NCBI GenBank assembly: GCA_902523495.1 | Contig: CABYZU010000002.1 | Span: 1 to 64,000 of the forward strand | Reading direction: 5' to 3' | Length of the DNA stretch: 64,000 nucleotides | From: an uncultured Pelagibacteraceae bacterium | Lineage (GTDB): Bacteria > Pseudomonadota > Alphaproteobacteria > Pelagibacterales > Pelagibacteraceae | Shown: piece by piece, positions 1 to 10,748 of the stretch | Numbering within the stretch: the stretch's first letter is position 1 | Layout: each line of letters starts with the position of its first letter | Program-made: the position numbers and the translations under genes | The notes under the pieces: model-generated | What the model saw: the letters and a program-made list of their open reading frames with translations, nothing else | Database searches by the model: none | Told to the model about the DNA's origin: nothing

Positions 1-1764
1 AACCATTCTCTGAGTAGCAGCACTTGGTTCTGAAGTCATTAAACTTACCACAACCATAGATACTAAGCTGACCGCTGAACCGAAGATACCAAATGTTAAC
101 TGTGTTATACCTAAGAATCCACTTCCGCCTGTTCTTACCCAAACTAGGTAACCAGCACCAGAAATTAATCCTAAAGCCATACCAGCTATAGCACCTTCTT
201 TGTTAGCTCTCTTCCACCATACACCAAGTACTAGTGGGAAGAACAGTCCTGACATCGCAAAGTCAAAAGCCCAGATTACTGAACCTAAGATACCTTGGAT
301 TTCAAGAGCTGCGATTGTTGCTCCTGCAAAACCAATTACTACAAGTAATACCCTTGCAACAACTAGTCTCTTCGCAGTCTCAGCTTTTGGATCGATGATC
401 TTATAGTAAACATCGTGTGAGATTGCGTTTGCAATTGCTAAAATCAAACCATCAGCTGTTGACATGGCAGCAGCCATACCTCCAGCAGCAACTAGACCTG
501 AGATTACATATGGTAATCCAGCTATTTCCGGAGTTGCTAACACAACGGCTTTACCACCCATGAAAAACTCGTTTAATTCAAGAGTTCCATTTCCGTTAAA
601 GTCGCTTACAAACATCAAGTTTGCTTGGTTCCAGTTTTGATACCAATCTATCGCTTGAACATCAGTTATTGATTTACCGATAATACCTGTTGGTAGTGAC
701 GGATCAATCAATGACAACTTAGATAGTGTCGCTAACATTGGAGCAGAAGAATAAAGTAGGAATATAAAGAATAATGACCAACCTACTGATTTTCTAGCTG
801 CTTTTACGCTTGGAGTAGTAAAATATCTCATCATAACGTGAGGCAATGAAGCTGTTCCCATCATCATCGCTAACGCTAATGAAATAAATGCCCAAGGTGT
901 TGCGTTCACCGCTGAGTGAGCTTTAGTTATTCCAGCCAAACCTTTTGGTACTTCTTTTAGATTTTCAGCAGAGTTTTTAACAAAACCAAACTGAGCCTCT
1001 AATTCAGCTATTCTAGAAACTTCATCAGCTAACATGAAGTGTGGGAAGAAACCCGCACCCATTTTATTACTGATCCAGAATACTGGTAATAAGTAAGCTA
1101 TGATTAGTACGATATATTGAGCTACCTGTGTCCAAGTTACCCCTCTCATACCGCCAAGCATTGAACAAAGTAAGATGCTTATTAGTCCAACGTATACAGC
1201 GTATTGAAATGGAATATCCAGTGCAACAGATGCAATTGTACCTGTGGCGTTAATTTGTGCAGTCACATAAGTAAATGAAGCAACAGTTAAAACTACTACT
1301 GCCATGAATCTACTTAAATTACCACCGTATCTTGTACCTATAAAATCTGGAACTGTGTAACAGCCAAATTTTCTTAAGTAAGGTGCTAATAGTGATGCAA
1401 CTAATACATATCCACCAGTCCAACCTACAAGTAGTGCCATATATCCGTAACCTTTAAAGTAAATACCACCAGCCATTGCAACGAATGAGGCACCAGACAT
1501 CCAGTCTGCTGCTGTCGCCATTCCGTTGAACACGGTTGGTACTTGTCTTCCAGCTACGTAATAAGCATCTGCTTGCGCTGTACGTGATAGATAACCAATT
1601 ATTGCATAGATGGCTACTGTGAAGGCAACGAAACAAATACCAATTGTTTTCGCTGTCATACCCATCTGTTCGGCAATCGACATAATGATTATGAAACCTA
1701 AAAATCCTCCTGTATAGATTCCATAAACCTTAGGTAAATTGTCTATAAAATTACCTTTTAGCAT
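1..1764 (-). CDS. Sodium/solute symporter family (VC_2705-like, acetate-permease-like), 3' end cut by window edge
   Basis: Open frame read from ATG at 1764 down to position 1 with no stop (MLKGNFIDNLPKVYGIYTGGFLGFIIIM...DAYYVAGRQVPTVFNGMATAADWMSGASF...); SSS-family signature; not in ORF track because it is truncated. Confidence 0.9.
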   Translation of the reverse strand, partial: MLKGNFIDNLPKVYGIYTGGFLGFIIIMSIAEQMGMTAKTIGICFVAFTVAIYAIIGYLSRTAQADAYYVAGRQVPTVFNGMATAADWMSGASFVAMAGGIYFKGYGYMALLVGWTGGYVLVASLLAPYLRKFGCYTVPDFIGTRYGGNLSRFMAVVVLTVASFTYVTAQINATGTIASVALDIPFQYAVYVGLISILLCSMLGGMRGVTWTQVAQYIVLIIAYLLPVFWISNKMGAGFFPHFMLADEVSRIAELEAQFGFVKNSAENLKEVPKGLAGITKAHSAVNATPWAFISLALAMMMGTASLPHVMMRYFTTPSVKAARKSVGWSLFFIFLLYSSAPMLATLSKLSLIDPSLPTGIIGKSITDVQAIDWYQNWNQANLMFVSDFNGNGTLELNEFFMGGKAVVLATPEIAGLPYVISGLVAAGGMAAAMSTADGLILAIANAISHDVYYKIIDPKAETAKRLVVARVLLVVIGFAGATIAALEIQGILGSVIWAFDFAMSGLFFPLVLGVWWKRANKEGAIAGMALGLISGAGYLVWVRTGGSGFLGITQLTFGIFGSAVSLVSMVVVSLMTSEPSAATQRMV

Positions 1765-2024
1765 TAGTCATCTCCTCTCTCACTAAAGCCAAACTCTTCA
1801 TCAATTTTTTCTTGTCTATTCGCAAACCAGAAAATTAGTATCACGAAAATTCCAAGAGAACCTTGACAAGTGAACCAATAAGTCAACGGATAACCAAATG
1901 GTCCCGTAACATCGTTCATTTCAGCCCCGAATAAGAAGATGCCAATTGAGAAAACGAACCAAATTGCTAGCGTCATAATCAGCAAGCCTTTGGATTTTTC
2001 CCAGTGTTGTTCTTGTTTTGACAT
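1764..2024 (-). CDS. DUF4212 small membrane subunit of the symporter
   Basis: 86 aa, two hydrophobic segments, W/P-rich pattern; stop overlaps start of the symporter gene (TAATG). Confidence 0.85.
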   Translation of the reverse strand: MSKQEQHWEKSKGLLIMTLAIWFVFSIGIFLFGAEMNDVTGPFGYPLTYWFTCQGSLGIFVILIFWFANRQEKIDEEFGFSERGDD

Positions 2025-2128
2025 TTATACCTCTCTCTTTTTAGTTATAACTGGCGAAAACCATAACCATTATGAAATAGATTTAAAGTGTTAAAATTGG
2101 TAAATTTACTAGCCTTTTTTAGATATAA

Positions 2129-2773
2129 GTGTCAAAAATAGGGCTTTTTATGGGAAAATACAAATTAACTTGGAGAGACTTAACCTTGCATGATTTTAAG
2201 ACTTATCTATTCGCCATGTTTAAAGCTTTCATTCCTAAAGGGAAAATTAGTAATTTAGATCAACTTGAAGCTTTTATTCAAACAAAGTCCGCTTGGGTGA
2301 GCCAAGTCACTCTTTATGGGTATCTTAAAACCAGGATGGGAACTAGATATGTACTTCATTTTGAGAATGATACTTTCATGGACTCAGTTAACCTTGCTAA
2401 GTGGAATATTTATTCAGTTGCTCTCCAAGATCTTACATTCTTTACATTTTCAAAGCTTAAAGCAAATTTTAATTATCAAGATACTGAAAAGGCAAAAGAA
2501 ATTTTTTTAAAAATTTTAGATGACGAGACTACAAACAAAATGCCTACAGATATCATAGAAAATGCAAAAAAAGGTTTTGATGAAAGATTTCAGAATATCA
2601 ATTGGGATAATTATCACAAGGATTTACCGTTTAATCCTAGTGCATTATCGTTATACAAGTGGGCACCAATTGCTGATGATTTGAAGACGTTAGATCGTAA
2701 AATTGTTCTTAATTCAGTTATTTTAAAATGGGATGTTGTAAAAAAAGAATTCAAAGAGAGAATAAAGTTTTAA
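2129..2773 (+). CDS. Conserved hypothetical protein
   Basis: 214 aa ORF with GTG start; no family recognised with certainty. Confidence 0.65.
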   Translation: MSKIGLFMGKYKLTWRDLTLHDFKTYLFAMFKAFIPKGKISNLDQLEAFIQTKSAWVSQVTLYGYLKTRMGTRYVLHFENDTFMDSVNLAKWNIYSVALQDLTFFTFSKLKANFNYQDTEKAKEIFLKILDDETTNKMPTDIIENAKKGFDERFQNINWDNYHKDLPFNPSALSLYKWAPIADDLKTLDRKIVLNSVILKWDVVKKEFKERIKF

Positions 2774-4842
2774 ATATTTTTTCTATTATCTACCAAACTA
2801 TCTACAACAGTTGGATCAGCAAGAGTAGTTGTATCACCTAGTTGTCCATGTTCATTTGCTGCAATTTTTCTTAAAATTCTTCTCATAATTTTTCCAGACC
2901 TCGTTTTTGGAAGTCCTGGGGTAAAATGAATTAGATCTGGTGTTGCCAAAGGCCCTATTTGTTTTCTCACCCAAAGTTTTAGTTCTCTGTCTAAGTCGCC
3001 AGTCTCACTCTCTCCTGCGTTAAGTGTAACATAACAGTATAATCCATTTCCCTTAATATCATGAGGATATCCAACTACTGCAGCCTCAGCTACTTTTGGA
3101 TGTGCAACAAATGCGCTTTCAATTTCAGCTGTACCTAAATTATGTCCTGAAACAATAATCACATCATCAACTCTACCAGTGATCCAGTAGTAACCATCTT
3201 TATCTCTTTTACATCCGTCCCCAGTAAAATATTTTCCATCAAACTGTGAAAAATAAGTATCAATAAACCTCTGATGATCACCATATACCGTTCTCATTTG
3301 ACCAGGCCAAGATTGAGCTATACAAAGCCTACCTTCTCCCTCACCTTTTATTTCTTTTCCATCTTTATTAACTAACACCGGTTTAATTCCATAAAAAGGT
3401 TTTGTTGCTGATCCTGGTTTTAATGGAATAGCTCCAGTTTGTGGTGCAATAAGAATTCCCCCTGTTTCTGTCTGCCACCATGTGTCAACTATAGGACATT
3501 TTGAATTTCCAACAGTTTTATAATACCACATCCACGCTTCTGGATTTATTGGTTCTCCAACAGTTCCCAATAGTTTTAAGGATTTTCTAGAAGTTTTATT
3601 GACAGGGCCATTGCCCTCTCGCATTAAGGCTCTTATGGCAGTTGGTGCAGTATAAAAAGTATTTACTTTATACTTGTCTACTATTTGCCACCACCTTGAG
3701 CTATCAGGATAATTAGGAACACCTTCAAACATTATAGTGGTTGCTCCATTTGCAAGAGGGCCATAAATTATATAACTATGACCAGTTACCCATCCAATAT
3801 CGGCTGTGCACCAATAAATATCGTTTGGTTTATAATTAAAAATGTATTGATGAGTCATAGAAGCATAAACCATATATCCCCCGGTAGTATGCAGAACCCC
3901 TTTAGGTTTTCCAGTTGATCCTGATGTATAAAGAATAAATAAAGGATCTTCTGCATTCATTTCCTCAGGCTCAGAATGACTTGGAACATCTTTTATCAAA
4001 TCATGATACCAAACATCTCGATCTTCATTCCAGAACACATAGTTACCAGTTCTCTTCACTACAATACATTTTTTGACGTCTGGGCAATTTGATAAAGCTT
4101 CATCTGTTGTTGCTTTCAGAGGAATAGTCTTACCTCCCCTCACTCCTTCATCAGCAGTAATTATATATTCAGATTTACAATCATTAACTCTTCCTGAGAT
4201 TGATTCTGCAGAAAAACCACCAAAAATTATCGAGTGTACTGCACCTATTCTTGCACAAGCCAACATTAAGATTGCTAATTCAGGAATCATTGTCAGATAA
4301 ATAGTTACACGATCACCTTTTTGTATTCCTAATTTTTTTAAGCCATTAGCAGCTTTTGAAACCTTTTGATGTAATTGTTTGTAAGAAATTTTTTGAGTAT
4401 CCTTTGGATCATCACCTACCCAAATAATTGCAGTTTTGTCTTTTTTATCTTTCAAATGACGATCAATACAGTTAACTGACGCATTTAAGGTACCATCTTC
4501 AAACCACTTAATCCTCACTTCATCTTTGCTATACTTCACGTCCTTTATCTTTTTGTAAGGCTTTATCCACGTAATTCTTTTTCCCTCTTTTTTCCAAAAT
4601 GTATTATTATTTTTAATAGATTCAGAATATTTTTTTTGATACTGAGATTTATTTGCTAGACTTCTTTTAATCCACTCAGGTTTAATCTTAATTATTTGTT
4701 CCTTAGTGGATAATTCAATTTTTTTACTTTTAGATTTTTTTTTGTAGGTTTTTTTAGCTTTCGATATTCTGCTTATTTTCCTCTTTTTTTTTTGAATATT
4801 TTTTTTAGCTTTTTTGTTTTTTGATTTTTTTTTCTTTGGCAT
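2770..4842 (-). CDS. acs: Acetyl-CoA synthetase with a long lysine-rich N-terminal extension
   Basis: [59 protein letters not shown] motifs. Confidence 0.95.
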   Translation of the reverse strand: MPKKKKSKNKKAKKNIQKKKRKISRISKAKKTYKKKSKSKKIELSTKEQIIKIKPEWIKRSLANKSQYQKKYSESIKNNNTFWKKEGKRITWIKPYKKIKDVKYSKDEVRIKWFEDGTLNASVNCIDRHLKDKKDKTAIIWVGDDPKDTQKISYKQLHQKVSKAANGLKKLGIQKGDRVTIYLTMIPELAILMLACARIGAVHSIIFGGFSAESISGRVNDCKSEYIITADEGVRGGKTIPLKATTDEALSNCPDVKKCIVVKRTGNYVFWNEDRDVWYHDLIKDVPSHSEPEEMNAEDPLFILYTSGSTGKPKGVLHTTGGYMVYASMTHQYIFNYKPNDIYWCTADIGWVTGHSYIIYGPLANGATTIMFEGVPNYPDSSRWWQIVDKYKVNTFYTAPTAIRALMREGNGPVNKTSRKSLKLLGTVGEPINPEAWMWYYKTVGNSKCPIVDTWWQTETGGILIAPQTGAIPLKPGSATKPFYGIKPVLVNKDGKEIKGEGEGRLCIAQSWPGQMRTVYGDHQRFIDTYFSQFDGKYFTGDGCKRDKDGYYWITGRVDDVIIVSGHNLGTAEIESAFVAHPKVAEAAVVGYPHDIKGNGLYCYVTLNAGESETGDLDRELKLWVRKQIGPLATPDLIHFTPGLPKTRSGKIMRRILRKIAANEHGQLGDTTTLADPTVVDSLVDNRKNI

Positions 4843-4846
4843 ATAT

Positions 4847-5260
4847 TTAAAATTTACTCATCTTATTTAAAATCTTCCAGCTTTTAGAGTCAATAGACAT
4901 TACAGATAATCTGCTTTGTTTAATTAGAGATAAATGGCTTAAATCCTTGTTTTTTTTTATATCTTCCAAAGTTACTGGTTTATCTAATTTTTTTAAAAAT
5001 TTAACAGTTACTGCTACAAACTTCCCAGATTTATCTGTTCTGTCAATGAAATGCTCTTTCACAACCTCTACTATTCCCACAATTTCTTTCCCAATATTTG
5101 AATGATAAAAAAAACACTGGTCTCCCTTTTTCATATTTTTAAGATTTTTGGCTGCTTGATAATTTCTTACACCATCCCAAGGCGCTCCTTTTGGACCAGC
5201 TTTTTTTTGTTGATCAATTGACCATACATCGGGTTCCGATTTGAGTAACCAATATTGCAT
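4847..5260 (-). CDS. EVE domain-containing protein
   Basis: [18 protein letters not shown]...[28 protein letters not shown]. Confidence 0.9.
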   Translation of the reverse strand: MQYWLLKSEPDVWSIDQQKKAGPKGAPWDGVRNYQAAKNLKNMKKGDQCFFYHSNIGKEIVGIVEVVKEHFIDRTDKSGKFVAVTVKFLKKLDKPVTLEDIKKNKDLSHLSLIKQSRLSVMSIDSKSWKILNKMSKF

Positions 5261-6333
5261 TATAATTTTACTCCAGCTCCTTTTAAAAAACTCGCTTTAT
5301 CATCTAATGGCCATCTTGGTTTTGCTGGATAATCTAGATCATTAAACTGTTTTAACTTAAATTTTTCTAAACCTACCATTCCAATCATTGCAGCATTATC
5401 ACCACAAAGGTCAATTGGAGGAAATATACTTAAATAATTTTTTTCTTCGCATAAATTAATTAACATTGATCTAATTTTTTTATTTGCTGCAACACCACCA
5501 GCTACAACAAAAACTTTTTTTTTAAGAGTTTTGTTTTTTTCAAATTGTTTAAAAGCAATTTTGGTTTTTTTAGATAATATTTCTTCGATAGTCTTTTGAA
5601 ACGATGCTGCTAAATCAAATTTTTCTTGTTCTGTTTTGATAGTTTTATTTATCTTTAAAACTGCTGTTTTTAGTCCAGCAAAAGATAAATTGCATCCACC
5701 TTTATTGAAAATTGGTTTTGGCAAATCATATTTTTCTGGATCACCTTTTTTAGCCAAAATTTCGATTTGTGGTCCACCTGGAAATTCGACCCCTAAAAGT
5801 TTAGCTGTTTTATCAAATGCTTCACCTAAAGCATCATCAATAGTTGTTCCCAACCTTTTATATTTGCCTAAACTTTGAACATCAAGATACTGTGAGTGTC
5901 CTCCAGATATTAAAAGTAGTAAATACGGATAATCTAGCGATGAATTTATTTTGGGACTTAGTGCATGGCCCTCAAGATGATTTACAGCAATAAAAGGTTT
6001 GTTTGTTATCGATGCAAAAGTTTTTGCAAAATTTAAACCAACTGATAAACACACAATAAGTCCAGGCCCCGCTGTGCAAGCTATTGCATCAATTTCCTCT
6101 ATTTTTTTTCCACTTTCACTTATTGCTTTTTGAACAATTAAATCTATTTTTTCTATATGAGATCTAGCTGCTAATTCGGGAACAACCCCACCAAAATCTC
6201 TGTGAACTTCTACCTGACTTGATATAATATTTGATAATATAATAGGTAATCCTTGTTCATTTTCAGATATCAAAGAGGCCGCCGTTTCATCACAACTAGA
6301 CTCTATTCCAAGAATTAAGGGTTTTTTACTCAT
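5260..6333 (-). CDS. tsaD: tRNA N6-threonylcarbamoyladenosine transferase TsaD
   Basis: LGIESSCDETAASL, NHLEGHALSP, LLISGGHSQ, GDNAAMIG motifs. Confidence 0.96.
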   Translation of the reverse strand: MSKKPLILGIESSCDETAASLISENEQGLPIILSNIISSQVEVHRDFGGVVPELAARSHIEKIDLIVQKAISESGKKIEEIDAIACTAGPGLIVCLSVGLNFAKTFASITNKPFIAVNHLEGHALSPKINSSLDYPYLLLLISGGHSQYLDVQSLGKYKRLGTTIDDALGEAFDKTAKLLGVEFPGGPQIEILAKKGDPEKYDLPKPIFNKGGCNLSFAGLKTAVLKINKTIKTEQEKFDLAASFQKTIEEILSKKTKIAFKQFEKNKTLKKKVFVVAGGVAANKKIRSMLINLCEEKNYLSIFPPIDLCGDNAAMIGMVGLEKFKLKQFNDLDYPAKPRWPLDDKASFLKGAGVKL

Positions 6334-6389
6334 TCAAATAGTTTTTAATAATTGTACAATCCCAATACAAGTAAGAAATAAATTTATTT

Positions 6390-7307
6390 ATGAGTAAAAA
6401 AATTATTATTGGATCAAGAAGCAGCAAGTTAGCTTTGTTATATGCACAAAAAGTAAGAGATAAAATTATAAATAATACTGATTTTACAGAGCGAGATATT
6501 GCTATAAAAAAAATAACCACCAAAGGTGATGAGTTTAAAGATGTGAGATTGTCAGAGTTTGGGGGTAAAGGATTATTTTCAAGTAATATTGAAAATGAGC
6601 TTAAGCATAAAAATATTGATATAGCTGTTCATGCTCTTAAAGATATGCCTGCTTCAGAGACAGAAGGCCTTACTACAGATACATTTTTAAAAAGAAATGA
6701 TCCAAGAGAAATCCTTATTACACTTAATAAAAAAAAATTAAGCGAATTAAAAATCAATTCTATTATTGGTACTTCTTCTTTTCGGAGAGAGTATCAAATA
6801 AAAAAAATTAGATCAGATATTCAATGTAAGCTTATTAGAGGTAATGTTGACACAAGATTAAAAAAATTAAAAGATGGATTATATGATGCAATAATTTTAT
6901 CTTATGCAGGAATTAAATCTTTAGAGTTTGATAGTGAAATTTCAGAGGTATTTCCACCAGAAAAAATAATTCCTAGTGCTGGACAAGGTATAATAGCACT
7001 TCAATGCAGAGAACAAGATGAAAAAATAACCTCAATTTTGAAAAAAATAAATCATGATGAAACATTTATGAGAGCGCATAGCGAAAGAAATGTCTTGAAA
7101 GTTTTAGAAGGTGATTGTGAAACAGCTGTTGGAGCTTATTCAAAAATAGAGGGGAGCAAAATCACTTTAGAGGCTGAACTTTTCTCACTCGACGGTTCAG
7201 AAAGATTTTATGAAAAAAAAACTGGTAGAGTAGAAGATTATAGTAAAATAGGCAGAGAAGTTGGTGAAATTTTAAAATCAAAATCTAATAATTCTTATAA
7301 AAGATAA
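6390..7307 (+). CDS. hemC: Hydroxymethylbilane synthase
   Basis: IIIGSRSSKLALLYA, VHALKDMPA, GTSSFRREYQ, EGDCETAVGAY. Confidence 0.95.
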   Translation: MSKKIIIGSRSSKLALLYAQKVRDKIINNTDFTERDIAIKKITTKGDEFKDVRLSEFGGKGLFSSNIENELKHKNIDIAVHALKDMPASETEGLTTDTFLKRNDPREILITLNKKKLSELKINSIIGTSSFRREYQIKKIRSDIQCKLIRGNVDTRLKKLKDGLYDAIILSYAGIKSLEFDSEISEVFPPEKIIPSAGQGIIALQCREQDEKITSILKKINHDETFMRAHSERNVLKVLEGDCETAVGAYSKIEGSKITLEAELFSLDGSERFYEKKTGRVEDYSKIGREVGEILKSKSNNSYKR

Positions 7308-7308
7308 T

Positions 7309-8007
7309 ATGCATATTTTATTAACAAGACCTTTAGAAGATTGTTCTGAAATGATTATTAAATTTCAGTCTCTGGGTCATCAGGTTTCTCATCTTCCGTT
7401 ATTAAGTGTAGAGAAAATAGTTTATGAAAAAATTGATTTTACAGATTATGACGGGATCATCTTTACAAGTGCTAATGCTGTAAAATTTTTAAATCTAAAT
7501 GAAATTAATAAAAAAATTAGATGTTTTTGTGTTGGAGAGGCTACTGAAAAAAAAGCTAGAAAATTAGGTTTTCAAAATACAATTGCTGCAGGGGGAAACG
7601 TTTCAAATTTAAAGGAATTAATTATACAAAATTATAATTCATCAACTGGAAATCTACTTTATATAAGTGGAGAAAAAATATCAGCAAACCTAGATCAAGA
7701 ATTATCAAAGGAAGGCTATAAAATTAAAAGAATTATAAACTATAGAATTAATCATAATAAAAATTTTAGTGAACAATTTATAAAAGAATTAAAAAAAGAT
7801 ATGCCTAATATGGTCTATATATACTCTCAAAATAGTGCACATAGTTTTTTAAATTTTATCAAATTTCATCAATTAGAAACTCTTTGCATGGACACGAATT
7901 TAATGTGTATAGGTGAAAAAACCTCGTCAATATTGAATGAAATTAAATGGAAAAAAATATTTCTTTTTAATCCTGGTGAAGAGGAGTTTTTGTTATATAA
8001 AATTTAG
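7309..8007 (+). CDS. hemD: Uroporphyrinogen-III synthase
   Basis: HILLTRPLEDC..., position directly after hemC, TSANAVKFL motif. Confidence 0.82.
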   Translation: MHILLTRPLEDCSEMIIKFQSLGHQVSHLPLLSVEKIVYEKIDFTDYDGIIFTSANAVKFLNLNEINKKIRCFCVGEATEKKARKLGFQNTIAAGGNVSNLKELIIQNYNSSTGNLLYISGEKISANLDQELSKEGYKIKRIINYRINHNKNFSEQFIKELKKDMPNMVYIYSQNSAHSFLNFIKFHQLETLCMDTNLMCIGEKTSSILNEIKWKKIFLFNPGEEEFLLYKI

Positions 8008-8009
8008 AA

Positions 8010-9095
8010 ATGGAAATAATAAATAATTTTTCTGAAATATTTTTATCTGTTTGGAGTAGAGGAATTCTTGGGGTAGATATTTTTCAAATATTAATTGGTA
8101 TTCTTATATTCTTAGTGTTTCTAGTTTTTCGGGGGTTAATAAGTAGATTAGTTATTAAAAAATTAGAACTTATTTCAAAAAAAACTACGAACAAACTAGA
8201 TGACACTTTTGTTCGCTCTCTTGAGGGACCAGCTAGATTTTTACCTATTGTTCTGGGCTTCTTTATAGCTAGCTACTATATGACATTTACATCCGAAGGC
8301 AGAGATATAGTGGATACAATTAATAGAACGTTAATAACAATCTTAATATTTTGGGTTATCCATCAAATAATTGAGCCTATATCTTATATATTAAGTGGAT
8401 TAGACAGACTTTTAACAAGAGAACTTATTGGATGGATAATTAAATCATTAAAAATATTAATTTTTATTTTAGGTTTAGCAGCTGTGCTTGAATTATGGGG
8501 CATTAAAATTGGTCCAATTATTGCAGGGCTTGGTTTATTTGGCGTTGCTGTTGCTTTAGGTGCACAGGATCTTTTTAAAAATTTAATATCTGGAATTTTA
8601 GTTTTAGTGGAGAAAAGATTTAAAATTGGAGACTGGATACGGGTTGAGGGAATTATTGAGGGAATTGTTGAAAAAATTGGATTTAGATCAACTACGATAA
8701 GAAAGTTTGATAAATCCCTAGCAATCATACCCAATTTTCAATTTGCAGAAAATGCTGTCATTAATAATAGTGCTAAAAATAATTGGGCAATTAGCTGGAT
8801 CATAACTCTCCAATATGACTCTACTGTTGATCAATTGAAAACTATTAGAAATGAAATTGAGGCTTACATTAATAGTAGTGAAGATTATGACACAAAAGTT
8901 GGCGTAGCCGTAAGAGTGGATAAATTTTCAGATAGCTCAATTGATATGTATGTTCGTTGTTTTACAAAGTCAAATAGTTGGAATGAGTGGCTGTCAGTAA
9001 AAGAGAGATTGGCGATTGAAATTAAAAACATAGTAGAGAAGAATAAAGCATCCTTTGCATTTCCAAGTTCATCTGTCTACATTGAAAAAAAATGA
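8010..9095 (+). CDS. Mechanosensitive ion channel, MscS family
   Basis: GLGLFGVAVALGAQDLFKNLISGILVLVEKRFKIGDWIRVEG, IIPNFQFAENAVINNS. Confidence 0.92.
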   Translation: MEIINNFSEIFLSVWSRGILGVDIFQILIGILIFLVFLVFRGLISRLVIKKLELISKKTTNKLDDTFVRSLEGPARFLPIVLGFFIASYYMTFTSEGRDIVDTINRTLITILIFWVIHQIIEPISYILSGLDRLLTRELIGWIIKSLKILIFILGLAAVLELWGIKIGPIIAGLGLFGVAVALGAQDLFKNLISGILVLVEKRFKIGDWIRVEGIIEGIVEKIGFRSTTIRKFDKSLAIIPNFQFAENAVINNSAKNNWAISWIITLQYDSTVDQLKTIRNEIEAYINSSEDYDTKVGVAVRVDKFSDSSIDMYVRCFTKSNSWNEWLSVKERLAIEIKNIVEKNKASFAFPSSSVYIEKK

Positions 9096-9382
9096 TAGCT
9101 ATTTTTTATTTGGCTTTACAAATTTTAAAGCTCTACTCTTATGTAGTTATTGCCAATGTAGCTATAAGTTGGTTAATTGCTTTTAATATATTGAATACTC
9201 AAAATAGATTTGTTTATTCTATACTAGAGTTAACTTATCGCTTAACAGACCCGTTTTTAATTAGAATAAGACGTTTTTTACCAAATTTAGGATCTTTAGA
9301 TATTTCACCCATAATATTACTTCTATTGATTTGGTTTATAGAAATGTGTATGAAGCTCTACATCGCACCCATAATATTTTAA
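9092..9382 (+). CDS. YggT family membrane protein
   Basis: YSYVVIANVAISWL...LTDPFLIRIRRFLPNLGSLDISPIILLL. Confidence 0.9.
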   Translation: MIAIFYLALQILKLYSYVVIANVAISWLIAFNILNTQNRFVYSILELTYRLTDPFLIRIRRFLPNLGSLDISPIILLLLIWFIEMCMKLYIAPIIF

Positions 9383-9386
9383 ACTT

Positions 9387-10232
9387 ATGATTTTAATAGA
9401 TGGAAAAAAGGCAGCAGCTGAATTAAGAGAAGAGCTTAGAAAAGAGGTAATTGAATTAAAAGATAAACATAATAGAGTTCCAGGATTAACAGTTATATTG
9501 ATCGGAGATCTTACGCCAAGCCAAATATATGTAAGAAATAAAGAGAAATCAGCAAAAGAAGTAGGGTTAAATTCTGAGGTAGTTAAATATCCTGACACTG
9601 TTGAGGAAAGAGTTATCTTAGATAAAATTGATGAGCTAAACAAAGAAGATAGCGTCTCAGGTATTTTGGTTCAGTTACCTTTGCCAAAACATATAGACAA
9701 AAAAAAGATTATAGAGGCAATTGACCCAGCTAAAGATGTTGATGGGTTCCATCCAATGAATGTGGGAAATCTTTCCTCAGGTTACGAAAGTTCTGTTCCG
9801 TGTACTCCGTTAGGATGTTATTTGTTAATTAAACAAATTGAGCCAAAATTAAGTGGAAAAAAAGCAGTAATAGTAGGCAGATCAAATTTGAATGGAAAAC
9901 CAATGACACAATTACTTTTGAAAGAAAATTGTACAGTGACAATCACTCACTCAAAAACAAAAGATCTCAAGGCTGAATGTTTGGAAGCGGACATTCTTGT
10001 TGCAGCCGTTGGTATACCTGAGCTTGTAAAAGGAGACTGGGTAAAAAAAGATGCAATAGTAATTGATGTAGGAATCAATAAAACAGATAAGGGCATTGTT
10101 GGAGATGTTGCTTTTGATGAAGTTTCAAAAAAAGCTAAAGCTTTAACGCCAGTTCCAGGTGGTGTTGGCCCAATGACAATTGCATGTTTACTAAAAAATA
10201 CCGTAGAGTGTTTCAAAAGATCGCAACTTTAA
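9387..10232 (+). CDS. folD: Methylenetetrahydrofolate dehydrogenase/cyclohydrolase
   Basis: SGILVQLPLPKHI, PAKDVDGFHPMNVG, VIVGRSNLNGKPM, LTPVPGGVGPMTIACLL. Confidence 0.97.
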   Translation: MILIDGKKAAAELREELRKEVIELKDKHNRVPGLTVILIGDLTPSQIYVRNKEKSAKEVGLNSEVVKYPDTVEERVILDKIDELNKEDSVSGILVQLPLPKHIDKKKIIEAIDPAKDVDGFHPMNVGNLSSGYESSVPCTPLGCYLLIKQIEPKLSGKKAVIVGRSNLNGKPMTQLLLKENCTVTITHSKTKDLKAECLEADILVAAVGIPELVKGDWVKKDAIVIDVGINKTDKGIVGDVAFDEVSKKAKALTPVPGGVGPMTIACLLKNTVECFKRSQL

Positions 10233-10267
10233 AGTTACAACTTATTAATTTTTTGATACTTTAAGGT

Positions 10268-10477
10268 GTGAAGAAACCTAAATATCCTTATAGAATTGCA
10301 ATAGTATTCTTAATTTTAACAGTTCCAACTATTGGAGCAACCCAATTGGGGTGGTACTTATATGACCAACAAACGGGTTTTGATTATGGTATGATTGTAG
10401 GAACATTTTCAGTTATATATGCTGCTTGGTTAATGTATGAAAAAAATTGGCGAGAAGAGGAAGAGGATGATGATTAG
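10268..10477 (+). CDS. Small membrane protein, hypothetical
   Basis: 69 aa, two hydrophobic segments, acidic C-terminus; compact between folD and the next gene. Confidence 0.6.
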   Translation: MKKPKYPYRIAIVFLILTVPTIGATQLGWYLYDQQTGFDYGMIVGTFSVIYAAWLMYEKNWREEEEDDD

Positions 10478-10480
10478 ATT

Positions 10481-10747
10481 ATGGAAAAATTAATTTTTTT
10501 TGGATTAGTAATTCCAATTTTCCTTTTTGTTTTATATTTGGGTGGCACAGCCATTATGAGTGGTTTTAGCGCTAAAGAAGCTAATCGAAAGGTAAAGGAT
10601 GATATCGAAGACGATATTTCATATGATCAACTTAGTGATGAACAGTCTTTAAGTGATGAGCTTGAAAAACTTAACAAATTAAAAGATTCTGGAGTTTTGA
10701 CACAAGAGGAATTTGAAAAGGCTAAAAATAAATTATTAAATAATTAA
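10481..10747 (+). CDS. SHOCT-domain-like membrane protein
   Basis: N-terminal TM; C-terminal LEKLNKLKDSGVLTQEEFEKAKNKLL. Confidence 0.75.
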   Translation: MEKLIFFGLVIPIFLFVLYLGGTAIMSGFSAKEANRKVKDDIEDDISYDQLSDEQSLSDELEKLNKLKDSGVLTQEEFEKAKNKLLNN

Positions 10748-10748
10748 A

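Noticed and set aside
200-406. Plus-strand 68-aa ORF at window start
   Set aside because: Antisense to the truncated symporter gene, whose frame is clearly coding.
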